Part shown: in pieces, positions 20,853 to 30,728 of the stretch
How positions within the stretch are numbered: the stretch's first letter is position 1
Layout: every line of letters begins with the position of its first letter
Assembly: GCA_039090855.1 (NCBI GenBank)
Contig: CM077006.1
Span: forward strand, 44,711,336-44,775,335
Reading direction: 5' to 3'
DNA length: 64,000 bases
Source: Macrothele yani
Taxonomy: Eukaryota > Arthropoda > Arachnida > Araneae > Macrothelidae
Program-made: the position numbers and the translations under genes
Notes under the pieces: generated by a model
Seen by the model: only the letters and a program-made list of their open reading frames with translations
Databases searched by the model: none
What the model was told of the DNA's origin: nothing

Positions 20853-22763
20853 ATGGACCTTATTCATGTGACGTCAGAAGTGGATTTCTGCGGACTAACA
20901 TGGCTGCTGATTCAAAATTTGACACTCTTTGTTATCCCTTACTGTTGGTTGGGCTGTTGGCTAATTTTTGCAATCTTAACGTCATTGAGTCTGCCGACGA
21001 ATTAATAAAGCTACACGGCGAAGAAGAAATTAATTTCTTAGAAGAACAAATCAAGGTTGCAAAAATATATTAAGATTTTGTGTTCGATGTTTATTTCGAA
21101 TGATGCAGGAGAACATCACCATTAGTCATCATGAAGTTTTTAATGAAGCATTTCTTGTACACGGTATATTATTTTCATGTTCTTATTGTCAGACATTGGC
21201 GAAACATCTGAAATATAAACTTGGGAACCTTTTTCTGCAAAAGAGAAAACATTAAGAAACCCAGACAAATACGTAATATGTAAACAAACTTGGGTTCGCA
21301 CGCTAGGCGATCTGCTTAAAAATTAAATGAATACGTAACATTAAATAAAAGAAAAATTATAGATTTGTTTGTTTCATTCTTGGGAGAAAGAACATAGGGA
21401 TCTTTCCTATATAAGATAGTACAACTGTACTAGTTATCCGAATTTATTGGCGTATATAAAATCAAGGTTTCCAAGCTTTCGCACATCAACCAGATGGCTT
21501 TCTCAAGGAAGGTAGACAGCAAACTGCAGATAACAGGGATCTTTCCTGTTATCTGCCCGCCACTGTTTGCTTTTCTTCATTGTTACATAACATGACACTA
21601 TTTGACTTCCGAATAAAAGCGCTTTCAAGCAGTTCCAGATTTTGAGTGTATCGTTCCGCTTTGTTTACATGAAACCTGATCACACCCAACATGGAAGAAA
21701 GTAGTAAACGATAAATGTTACGGGAATTTTTTTTTATTGGTATATAAAATGGCACTATAAATAGCAAAAACCTACTTATTCACTTTTTAATAAAATTTAA
21801 GCTGTTTAAAAATATATGTAAAAGAAAAAAATATATACAGCATAAAAAAACAAATAGCTACACATTAGGTACCAATAGCACTCTGGGGGCCAATACGCTA
21901 TGATATCTTTCATAACTTCTAAAAATGGATCGTCATTAGTTTTCAGTTTTTTCGCCACATAAATTCACATAGTTACGAATCCAACATGCTGATCCTATGA
22001 GTGCCCCAACGAGTTTGATTTTTAAATTTAGCACAGACAAACGGCTAAAAGAACATTCCTTCCGAATGACCACACATAACAATGTAATATTCCAAAGCGC
22101 AGACAAACGGTCAAAAGAACGTGATCACTGCGCATAGGTGGTACGCATAGAGAAGCACGTGATCACTGCGAATCTGCCGCCAAGGGCTCTGTGTTCTACC
22201 AAAATCGGGAACAACTTGAAAGCGTTCTTATTCGGAAGTCAAAATAGTGGCAGGCAGATATCAGGAAAGGTCCGAACATAGAACTTAATTCGTAATTTAC
22301 CGATCAAAATATGCCATCAGTTTTCTACCTCTACCATTTTTTTTTAAATTGAAATTCGAGGGAACACTTACAAACTTTCAACTGCCTTTGATACGTAGTG
22401 TTATGATATCTAAAATCTCTTTCGTTAAAGTGGGCAGAACATATTAGAGAATGAACATTGGGATGAAAATCATCGCGTTTTATTGTACACAGCCATTCCT
22501 TTAACAATTTCGTCCTTTTCAGAGGAAAATTACGGGAAGTTATTCCTTCCTCTATACAATTTAGGTGGCAGGATTTATTAGCACAACCATAAGATGCGCA
22601 AAAGTTAGACGTGTTAATAAATTTACGAAAATCGCGATTTTCCTGAACCCTTGAAACATAACGCCTTTTTAAGCAATGGAAAAACGCATGTAAACAAACT
22701 ATTGTTGGTCCGCGCCATCAAAAATCTTTCCCATGATGCAATGCGGGGTGAATAAGGTCCATT
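20853..22763. mobile_element. DNA element with AATGGACCTTATTCA ends
   Basis: AATGGACCTTATTCA near 20853 and its inverted copy near 22763 bracket 1.9 kb of AT-rich sequence. An open frame at 20828-21073 (NMAADSKFDTLCYPLLLVGL, then DELIKLHGEEEINFLEEQ) belongs to no family I can name. I could not define a target duplication. A second inverted repeat lies inside. Whether this is an autonomous or non-autonomous element is unknown. Confidence 0.5.
21541..22270. repeat. Inner inverted-repeat element (about 730 bp)
   Basis: CTTTCCTGTTATCTGCC (21541) and GACTTCCGAATAAAAGCGCT (21604) recur inverted at 22205-22270, with a 40-bp length difference between arms. Inside, CAGACAAACGG(C/T)(T/C)AAAAGAAC occurs twice (about 22034 and 22100) and ACGTGATCACTGCG occurs twice (about 22119 and 22156). 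No coding frame. Probably a non-autonomous insertion in the larger element. Confidence 0.55.
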
Positions 22764-22811
22764 ATTCGAGGACCACCTTTATATTATGTCTCCAGAAAGA
22801 AATTTTGATCG

Positions 22812-22985
22812 CCGAGTGGTCAGAAACGTAGGTTTCTGGCTAGTTGTCTTGGCTGGAAGTCCCAGATGAGGCTTGTATAGCGTGCTTGTCCTACCGCTAT
22901 GGATGTATCGCTTCCCTGGAGCCGGCATCTACGAATTAGGAACGGACTCATAACCCGTAAAGTTGCTCATGTTGGCATTAAAACG
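22812..22985 (+). mobile_element. tRNA-derived SINE (family 1-related), old copy
   Basis: Begins with a tRNA-like GCCGAGTGGTCAGAAACG. The end reads GAATTAGGAACGGACTCAT, then GTTGCTCATGTTGGCATTAAAAC, which parallels the tail of the intact copies. Heavily diverged, with no target duplication seen. Confidence 0.6.
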
Positions 22986-23523
22986 TCACCCCCAAATCCC
23001 CCGAAATTTTATTATTTTTCAAATCTGATAAATTTTGATCGTTTCAATGGAACTCCGTGGTTTTACAGATCTGAAGTACACTGGTGCCCAAAATGAACGT
23101 GACAAACACAAAATCACGAATAACGCAAAATCCACACGAGACAATGCGCTGGTAGTAAAAATACAAGGCGATTGTAATCTGCTGCCATCTGGTGGCCGGC
23201 TTCAACAGGCATTTGTCCCATGCTTGTTGATGATAACGAAGTCGGCCCCGGATGCACTTATTCCCTGGTCCCCCTTCCCTGACAAGGTTTTACCAGATGA
23301 GTGTCGATGGAGTGGTAGTAAAAATGCGAGACGATTGAAATCTGCTGCTATCTGATGACTGGCTCTTACAGGCGTTTGTCCCATGGTTGTTGATGACACG
23401 AGACAGACAGTTTAATGACAGCTACGTACGGACCTACTTATTTCGATAACGCAGCAACACACAACAGAAAAAGAATGCCATCACCACATGAAGAGGAAAC
23501 GTGCGCATGACAGCATGGCAGTC

Positions 23524-24810
23524 CTAAAGTGATGCAGCAAGTGGAGCGGATTTCGAAGGCCGAATAGAGAGTGTTTTTATCCACCAGCGATACAGCTCGC
23601 CCAACGAGTCCTCGTGCTGTTTGCAATGCTGTGAATAAAAGTTTGGGTCAATAAGTGTCACTCCTCCACGAAGGCCCGTCGGAGTCCCTTTAGGCTTCTG
23701 GGAGTGGACTGCCTGTTTGCAATTGCTCCTCCCAGGGCATCCCAGACATGGTCTATTGGGTTGAGGTCCAGATAACTCAATCCTGTAAATATCTTCACTC
23801 TCCAGGTGATTCGTCGACCAGCCGAGCCCTATGGAGATGGACGTTATCATCGATAAAAAGGAATTGGGAGCTCCCTGAGAAGCCATACATAGAGCTCTAG
23901 GATTTCCCTGTAGCGTGCAACAGTCAGGTGCCTGCTGGAAACACGTGCAGCGGTGTGCGTCCATCCAACATGATGACAGCTCAAACCAGAAGTCCTCCAC
24001 CACCGCAGCTGCGAATTTCCCTAATGTTGGAGGGAAGATTTCGGCTTCTTGCCCATCTCCAAATGTACAGACGTCGAGAATCTGTGTTTAGGCTGTACCG
24101 CGACTCGTCAATGTAGAGGACAATGGCCTATTGATTAGGAGTCCAGGAGTGATTTGACGGATTCAATCCAGACGTACCCTTCCGTTCGATGCGGCAAGTC
24201 GGATACAGACCATTATCCTTCTTGCATACAGACCTCTCGTGGAGTCTTCTGTAAACTGTGATCCTCCATATCGCGGCCCCCGTAGCAGAGGAGAGCTCCT
24301 GCGTATGTTGCCTGGCTGTCGATTTCTTATGGCGGTGAGTTGTTAGACACATAGACCGGTTGTCTTTTTTTTTTTTTTTTTTTTTTTTGATTGGAGGTTT
24401 AACGACCACCGTGAGCAACTCAATGGGCTATAAGCAGTCGCCCGTCCCTAATTTAGGATCACTGGTTCCAGGGAAGGGAGAGAGCCAGTGCCGTAAGACA
24501 AACACAACATCCATGCCTGACCGGGATTCGAACCCGGACCCCTTACGGACGAATGATCAGAGGCCAACGCCTTAGACCACTGCGCCACCGGGGCGGCCCG
24601 GTTGTCTTGACATGTTATGACTCGTGGGCGTCCTTGTCTTGGCATTCTAGTCACTGTTTCGGTTCCTGGAACTGTCTCCAGAGATTGGAGACCACTTGCC
24701 CCGACATATTCAACCATCCTGCTACCTCAGCTTCCCATTACCCTGTTTCCACTCTACTGATCGTTCTCCACCGTAAAGAGTCTTCTAAGCGATGGTGAGG
24801 AGTCATTCTT
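23524..24810 (-). pseudogene. Tc1-like transposase pseudogene with SINE insertion
   Basis: The most promoter-distal copy of the start (ATGACTCCTCACCATCGC, near 24810) gives MTPHHRLEDSLRWR, then a stop within ETG*WEAEVAGWLN, then QVVSNLWRQFQEPETVTRMP and RQGRPRVITCQD. The SINE then interrupts. Beyond it, pieces of the catalytic domain remain in different frames: MDDNVHLHRARLV (second Asp) and a degenerate third motif. Several frameshifts and stops are present, so it is non-functional. Confidence 0.8.
24367..24597 (-). mobile_element. tRNA-derived SINE (family 1), young copy
   Basis: An exact 11-bp duplication CCGGTTGTCTT occurs at 24356-24366 and 24598-24608. T-run (A-tail), B box GGTTCGAATCCCGG and A box TGGTCTAAGGCG are all intact. 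Inserted in the transposase pseudogene. Confidence 0.95.
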
Positions 24811-25449
24811 CCACTAACAGTCCAACTCAAGACACATTCAGTCATTTTGATGCCTCAGCTTCCCATTGCCCTGATTCCAATCTACCGATCGCTCTGCACA
24901 GTAAAGTCTTCTAAGCGATGGAGTGGAGCCATTCTTCCACTAACAGTCCAACTCAAGACACATTCAGCCCATCTTGCTACCTCAGCTTCCCATTGCCCTA
25001 CTTCTAATCTGCCGTCGCTCTCCACCGTAAAGAGTCTTCTAAGAGATGGTGAGGAGCCATTCTTCCACTAACAGTCCAACTCAAGACACATTTAGTCGTC
25101 TTGCGATTGCCCTGCTTCCAATCTACCGATCGCTCTTCACCGTAAAGAATCTTCTAAGCGATGGTGAGGAGCCATTCTTCCACTAACAGTCAAACTCAAG
25201 ACACATTCAGTCATCTTGCGATTGCCCTGCTTCAAATCTACCAATCGCTCTTCACCGTAAAGAGTATTCTAAGCGATGATGAGGAGCCATCCTTCCACTA
25301 ACAGTCCAACACAAGACACATTCAGCCATCTTTCTAGATACCTCAGCTCCCCATGGCTCTGCTTTCCAATCCACCGATCGCTCTCCACCGTAAAGAGTCT
25401 TCTAAGCGATGGTGTGGAGCCATTATTCTACGAACAGTTCAACTCAAGC
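24710..25449 (-). repeat. Six-unit tandem array from a Tc1 N-terminal HTH coding segment
   Basis: Unit starts (AACTCAAGACACATTC or close) fall at 24824, 24950, 25078, 25193, 25308 and 25441, giving periods of 126, 128, 115, 115 and 133 bp. Each unit read on the minus strand has an ATG followed by codons for APHHRLEDSLRWRAIGRLE and WEAEVARWLNVS-like sequence, the first helix-turn-helix of the transposase, plus its 5' leader. Two units share a 13-bp internal deletion. The array lies directly upstream of the remaining gene body. Confidence 0.9.
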
Positions 25450-25693
25450 TTTTTTTTTTTTTTGTAATGTCTTCTGGAATTCGCCCACTTCTTGAATGTC
25501 TTCTGGAATTTATCTTCAGAAATGCTGTTGAAGCACCCCTTCGCTGTTGTAATAAGTTGTAGATCAGCCTCAAATTGTCGTCCCCGTAATGTCTTTTTAG
25601 TACGTCTTTCGAAAAAAGATTGTGCTAATGCTACCGGTTTGTCCCTCCGTCCGTCTGTGGACGCCATATCCCTACAACTTTTATCTCTACATC

Positions 25694-25748
25694 TTTTTCA
25701 AGGCAATGGTAGACATCGCATTTTTATGTCTACCGTTACCTTGAAAAA
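25694..25748. repeat. 23-bp near-perfect hairpin
   Basis: 25694-25716 and 25726-25748 are reverse complements with two mismatches around a 9-nt loop. Directly upstream, on the minus strand, of the mariner C-terminal remnant. No sign of function. Confidence 0.7.
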
Positions 25749-26079
25749 GCCTCTCAGTGGAATGCGAAAGCTTGGCGAATTTTTGTGCTTATTACACCAC
25801 AAAAATAGACGGATTTAATACGCTATATGCATTTCTTGAGTATTCACAGTCTGGTGTATTTAAAATAATGTTACCTTAATATTCATTTTCTCCAAATAAA
25901 AAACGACAGAACTGACCATGTGAGACCTTGCGTTGGAACGCATATGAAAAGAAATGGGGAACCCATACGTACATGCATATTCATTAAGCTATTCTCTGAG
26001 ATTCAGAGGTTAGCTCCACAAAGAAATACAAACTACCAGATATTTTTTTGCTTATTGTTGCCGTATCAAATTTCTCCAT

Positions 26080-26505
26080 TTGCAGCGATCTTGACATACA
26101 ATTCGGGCTTCACTGACATCCATTACACGACGTACACAAGACCTTGTATACTTCATCTCATAATCTTTTTTTTTTTTTTTTTCATGCAGACACTCCTGCC
26201 TCTGATCCTCTCATGACTTCCTTGGCCTTCCTCTGCCTTTCCTTCTTGCCACTTGGGCTAAAAAAAAATTCTTAGTAAGCATCTCATCACTCATTCTTTC
26301 AACATGGCCAAACCACCGAAGCATATTAGTCTCCACCTTGCTAACAACATTTTGCTTCACATTACACAACAGCAACACATCTTCATTCCTCACACAATGA
26401 GAACGTGTCTTGCCACAAACCTCCCCCCATAAGTAACGCATTTCTCCAGCACACAAACGATCCCTATGTTTCTTATGTAGTACGCAGATTTCACTGCCAT
26501 AATGG
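26080..26505 (-). mobile_element. 5'-truncated LINE fragment (RT C-terminus and 3' UTR)
   Basis: The minus frame 26211-26456 reads KVETNMLRWFGHVERMSDEM and RRKGRGRPRKS, the conserved C-terminal region of many LINE reverse transcriptases. The segment TTACACGACGTACACAAGAC in the 3' part recurs in degenerate form at 42795-42870. A T-run at 26164-26182 probably belongs to another small insertion. 5' truncation is typical of LINE copies. Confidence 0.8.
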
Positions 26506-26651
26506 GAAACCCAAGATGAACCGTTTCATGCCCAAATGCTCCTTTAAACGTCTGTGAATTGATGATTTTGAAATGTGAACCATACTTTCGATATCTCTAA
26601 TTGGTAGGTGTCTGTCTTTTTATATTAATGACATCTATTGAATTGATGTTT

Positions 26652-26866
26652 GCCGCCCCGGCGGCGCAGTGGTCTAAAGCGATGGCTTCTGACCATTCGT
26701 CCAAAAGGGTACGGGTTCGAATCCCGGTGAGGCATGGATGTTGTGTTTTTCTTACGGCACTCGCTCCCTCCCTTGCCTGGAACCAGAGGCCTTAAATTAG
26801 GGACGGGCGACTGCTCATAGCCCATTGAGTTGCTCACGGTGGTCGTTAAACCTCCAATAAAAAAAA
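26652..26866 (+). mobile_element. tRNA-derived SINE (family 1)
   Basis: Plus orientation: GCCGCCCCGGCGGCGCAGTG head, A box TGGTCTAAAGCG, B box GGTTCGAATCCCGG, body GGGACGGGCGACTGC, tail TTGCTCACGGTGGTCGTTAA then a short A-run. Target duplication unclear. Inserted in the mariner remnant. Confidence 0.9.
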
Positions 26867-27454
26867 TTGTTTACCTTTGTAACACTCGTTGAAAGTCTGC
26901 TTCCATGTGCGTTTAAAGCCCCCGACTCACGGCCATTTATAAATTTTTTAAGCCATCTGTAAATAGATTTTCCTACACATTCATCTTCATGAACCTCTTG
27001 CATAAGATGGAAAGTCTCTCTGACAGACTTTTTAAGCAGACAACAAAATTTAATGGAGCATCTTTGTTCCTCTTTCACATCCATTTTTTCGAAAACTCTT
27101 CAGCGCGAGAACATTTATTAGGAGTTCACGAAACAACGCTTATTGAACTACGCACTGTTAACGACGCATGCGTGGTAAACAGGTGTGGCCGGTTGCTACA
27201 AGAATTACTGTAAATCAAACTCATCTTTATGTGGCTTCCTACATTGTTATATTCAGACTAGTTAACTTTCTTATGGGATTTATCTAGGTAAATTCTTAAA
27301 ATTTCTACAGATTTTCGGAAAGAACTCTCCTTTGTCAGGGAGTCTTCCGTTCAGTCTCCGTCACGGTCTTCAGTTTCGGTTAACCTTGACGGTTACAGCG
27401 ATTTTGTAAAATGTCTTACCAGATGTTAGGCAGAGAAAACCCCTTACAGTCATT

Positions 27455-27675
27455 TTTTTTTTTTTTTTGATTGGAGGTTTAACGACCACCGTGAGCAACT
27501 CAATGGGCTATAAGCAGTCGCCCGTCCCTAATTTAGGGTCACTGGTTCCAGGGAAGGGAGAGAGCCAGTGCCGTAAGACAAACACAACATCCATGCCTGA
27601 CCGGGATTCGAACCCGGACCCCTTTCGGACGAATGATCAGAGGCCATCGCTTAGACCATTGCGCCACCGGGCCGG
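27455..27675 (-). mobile_element. tRNA-derived SINE (family 1), young copy
   Basis: CCTTACAGTCATT is duplicated exactly at 27442-27454 and 27676-27688. Intact promoter boxes and T-run tail. Lies in the last intron of the chitin-binding gene, 180 bp from the candidate last exon. Confidence 0.95.
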
Positions 27676-27789
27676 CCTTACAGTCATTAATGATGAAGCT
27701 CTGGTATTTTCCAATTTCAAGTCCAGTGCCAAGGTCTAACGCAGTATTGCACATTTTTTATAAAAATATTGTTGTTTTGAAACAAACTA

Positions 27790-27831
27790 TATGAGGTGTG
27801 TGTGCGTGAGTGTGTGTGTGTGTGGTGTATA
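27790..27831. repeat. TG-rich microsatellite
   Basis: Interrupted GTGTG run, about 40 bp, just before the polypyrimidine tract of the candidate exon at 27869. Confidence 0.8.
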
Positions 27832-27868
27832 TGTTCAATTATTTACACTGTTTGCATTTTTTTTCCAG

Positions 27869-27968
27869 TGAAATCAGCGTCGTAAAAGACAGAGTAACAG
27901 TAACCAGGACACAGTCAGTAAGAAGAGTGGAGGCAAAAGACGATGAGAAGAACGACAACACTGCGTAA
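27869..27968 (+). CDS. Candidate last exon of the chitin-binding protein gene
   Basis: A strong acceptor (TTTGCATTTTTTTTCCAG) ends at 27868. Joined to the TG that closes the exon at 20623, the first T completes a Cys codon. The frame then stays open for 32 codons (EISVVKDRVTVTRTQSVRR, then a charged EAKDDEKND tail) to TAA 27966-27968. The join restores the sixth domain cysteine and keeps phase, which supports it. The tail has no recognisable domain. Intervening exons are possible. The intron would be 7.2 kb and packed with transposons. Confidence 0.6.
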
Positions 27969-28395
27969 TGATTCGAAGCAACGTTTAAAAAAACACTGGT
28001 GTAAAAAAAAACTTGTTTGGTTGTTTTCCTTCCTATAACAAGTGCAAGTCCTTATACATTTTTTTACAAAAAAGCACACGTTAAGTGGAAAGCCAAAAAA
28101 AAAAAAAAAAAACGTATAGAAACCTGTTGTGAACGATCCAGCTTTTCGTGACGAAAGCAAAATAACTCACAAGATTACTGTTCGCATCTCAGAAGGTCTA
28201 CTGATTTGTAAGGCATGGCATTTGTCATATAATATCAGTATATATATATGTAAATACTGTTTTGTAAAATCATGCTACACATTTTGAGGTGCTTTAAGAC
28301 AAAGATGGTATGTTAATGAGCAATGGAGCTTTTTAAATGCACTGTTCGTCAGGATATGCCATTTTTAAATTTGCCATAGCGTCACAGCTTTTTTT

Positions 28396-28401
28396 AATAA
28401 A
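28396..28401 (+). promoter_or_regulatory. Possible polyadenylation signal (AATAAA)
   Basis: First AATAAA I noticed after the stop at 27968. The implied 3' UTR is about 450 nt. Canonical hexamer only; no other support. Confidence 0.3.
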
Positions 28402-28502
28402 AACTATTTCGTGTCTCATTTTGTCGAACGTCTCTTTCTTTTTTCTGAAAATTTTCGGGGAAAGTTGCCAAGAAATAAGCATACATACAAGCGACACACA
28501 CA

Positions 28503-28525
28503 CATACATTGGTGTCCAAAAGTTA
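28503..28525 (+). repeat. Solo Tc1-like terminal sequence
   Basis: TACATTGGTGTCCAAAAGTTAA matches the start of the Tc1-like fragment at 38633. No partner end or gene follows here. It is a broken end. Confidence 0.5.
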
Positions 28526-28982
28526 AGCATAATAAAAAAAAAGTATTGAATTACAAAAACGAGAAGGCACAATGAAATAGGCTATTTACTTAAGGTGACC
28601 AGATATCAGAACATTCACTTGAAGACAAAATGGTGCGGCCTTTCCAAATCGACAGCTCATACAGAATATGAAAAGAGAGAGAGGGGGGGGGGGCGAGAAA
28701 GAAAGAAAACAATTCAAAATTGTATTGTTTCTGTAAGTGATATACTTAATTACATCAGAAAATTTAAAATATTAAAAGGATATATCTTGTCTATATAAAA
28801 TATTGGTAGCTTGTACCTACAAAGCACAGCTGTGATGGAGGGAAAATACTCTGCAAAAGTGAAATACCTTACCTTACAGTAGATACCCATGCTGAATTAA
28901 GAGTAAGCTGTACAATTCTTATATGTATTTTCTGAAGAACGAAATTCATAGGGAATTTCCTTATATTTATAAAGTCAAAATT

Positions 28983-29165
28983 TGGCCGGCGAGGTGGTTT
29001 AGGCCCTGGTTTCTGACAGTTCGGCTGAGTGGGTGCGGGTTCGGTTCCAGAAGAGGCATATGTGGTGTGTTTGCCTTAGGACACTGACCCTCTCCCTTCC
29101 CTAGAAGTAGTGGCCCTAAAATTAGGGACGGGTGAGTGCTGCAGCCTTTTTTTTCTTTTTTTCGG
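28983..29165 (+). mobile_element. tRNA-derived SINE (family 1), old copy
   Basis: Head GGCCGGCGAGGTGGTTTAGG, B-box-like GGTTCGGTTCC, body CCCTAAAATTAGGGACGGGT. The 3' tail is degraded into T/C-rich sequence. Adjoins the microsatellite beside the LINE 3' end. Confidence 0.75.
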
Positions 29166-29218
29166 GTTTAATGTACACTGGCCACTGCGAGTTAATCATT
29201 ATGGTTGTTAAATTCCGC

Positions 29219-29226
29219 ACACCAAA

Positions 29227-29257
<31 letters not shown>

Positions 29258-29276
29258 TAATAAAAATAAAAATCGG
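29219..29276. repeat. (AAAT)n/(AAT)n microsatellite at the LINE 3' end
   Basis: Tandem AAAT then AAT units directly abut the inferred LINE 3' terminus. Such simple repeats are usual LINE tails. Read on the minus strand the tail is (ATT)n(ATTT)n. Confidence 0.8.
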
Positions 29277-29559
29277 TACTTTTGTTATTGAATGTTTAAG
29301 CGACCACAGTGAGCTTCAACAATATTTTATTTGGAGCAAACATGGACAGGAAGATACAGATGGCCTGTGCTTAACAGTTACCAAAAGGTAAACAAGTGGA
29401 TGACCTATTTACAATGACAATGAGATATTTACATTATGTGGATGCACTATATACAATGTAAGCAAATTCATAACACTGACAATACTGGACTGATGGGTTG
29501 ACTTACTCTATGTACAACATATGTTCGCAAAGTGCATCAGCAGAGTGCCATCTCTAATA

Positions 29560-30560
29560 GGTGAACACCAGTACAAGGTATAACTATAAATTTTACAGTG
29601 TAAAAACAAACATGTATATTTTGAGCAATCTTGAAAAAAAGAAGAAAAGAGAAGAAAAGAGCAGAAGGTTTATACTTTTCAGTATCTGAAAGATAAGCGA
29701 ATAAATGATCTATCCACAATGATGGTGTGAACTCTATACAAATTGAATGCAATATCTCTCTTGTGAAACGCTGTCAAATTACAAAAAGAACTATTACTTA
29801 GGCTTAAACAAGTGCCTCAATCACAGTGCTATAGATTAACTTGTAGTGAACAACAACATATGTACACAAGATGCAACGGCATAGGGAAGACACTAATAAG
29901 GAATTACAATTCCATGGTACAACTGTAAATTTCACAGTGCAAAGAGTAAAGTATATTAGTACAAACAGAACTTGCGTTTTACAGAAAATTTATACTTCGA
30001 GTACAATACAAATAATGAAAATATGAAACTGACTCTTTGTACAGCAAATATGCAATACAGCGCAGAACATTATCTAATAGACTGATTATTTCCTATTAGG
30101 CACATGTGACATGAGAAAAACCACACTGTGTAACATTAACATATAATTGAAATACTATCAAAGCGTTTGCTCCGCACCATGAGCATAAAACTTAAGACAT
30201 GTAATCGTGACCCAACATGCGAAATGTGCCAAACATAAATTTTACAGTGCAATTAGGAAAGTACATTAGTATATACAAAACTGAGTTTTTGGCATAGCAA
30301 CTATACTTCAGGTACAGTACAAATAACCGAATGATGAATAATTACCCCCTGCACTACAAAAGTGCTAAACCTTGCAGAACATTGTGTAATCGACTGATCA
30401 TATCCCTTTATGTACATGTAACATGATCAGAAACCACACTGTGCAAAATCAATAAGACAATTTAAACACTATCAAACAGTTGCTTAGCACCGTGAGCAAA
30501 AACCATATATTATAAAGCCCGGCAGACATAAGGAAAGTACAGAAAAAAAAAAAAAACTTT
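29560..30560 (-). repeat. Tandem imperfect repeats in LINE 3' UTR (about 311-338 bp)
   Basis: TAAATTTTACAGTG-like motifs recur at about 29587, 29925 and 30236. AACCACACTGTG recurs at 30119 and 30431. A TAGCACCGTGAGCAAAAACC-like block recurs in two units. There are roughly three diverged copies of one unit. Confidence 0.7.
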
Positions 30561-30728
30561 AAACTTATTTTAAGTGCCTGTGGTATAACAAGAAACTCAC
30601 CTACAGGACCTTGTTGGTGAGAAACATACAAACGTGCAGTAACATTAAGAAGCGATTATGACAAGGGCACCTAAGAACACGATAATCACAAAACTATACT
30701 TCAATTAGTCCAAACAATTTCACAGACG

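Larger units (their letters stand above)
23079..25449 (-). mobile_element. Tc1-like element with amplified 5' coding segment
   Basis: The downstream end is CACTGGTGCCCAAAATGAAC after TA (23077-23078). Inverted copies of this end were not found near 25450, so the 5' end is missing or replaced. The body contains a broken transposase, an inserted SINE (24367-24597) and a six-unit tandem array built from the 5' end of the gene. Just inside the terminus, about 90 bp is duplicated (23151-23240 and 23310-23400). The total of 2.4 kb is well above the usual size. Confidence 0.8.
25428..27084 (-). pseudogene. Mariner-like transposase, split by a SINE and a LINE fragment
   Basis: The N-terminal piece 26867-27084 reads EEQRCSIKFCCLLKKSVRET, KSIYRWLKKFINGRESG and SRLSTSVT, the first mariner helix-turn-helix. 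After the SINE (26652-26866), 26510-26650 reads in shifted frames DIESMVHISKSSIHRRLKEH, the second one. After the LINE fragment, 25455-25630 reads LRGRQFEADLQLITTAKGC and EDKFQKTFKKWAN, a mariner-type C-terminus. The catalytic core was not found and seems deleted. The family assignment rests on the HTH parts. Confidence 0.65.

Noticed and set aside
24363..24600. B-box sequences (GGTTCGAATCCCGG) as functional tRNA genes
   Set aside because: All occurrences lie in SINE-like bodies with A-tails and target duplications. None folds into a full cloverleaf.
24710..25449. CRISPR array
   Set aside because: Units are 115-133 bp contiguous repeats with no unique spacers, and the genome is eukaryotic.
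24847..25562. Plus-strand frames with repeated TVKSSKRWSGAI-type peptides as genes
   Set aside because: Antisense reading of the HTH-derived tandem array.
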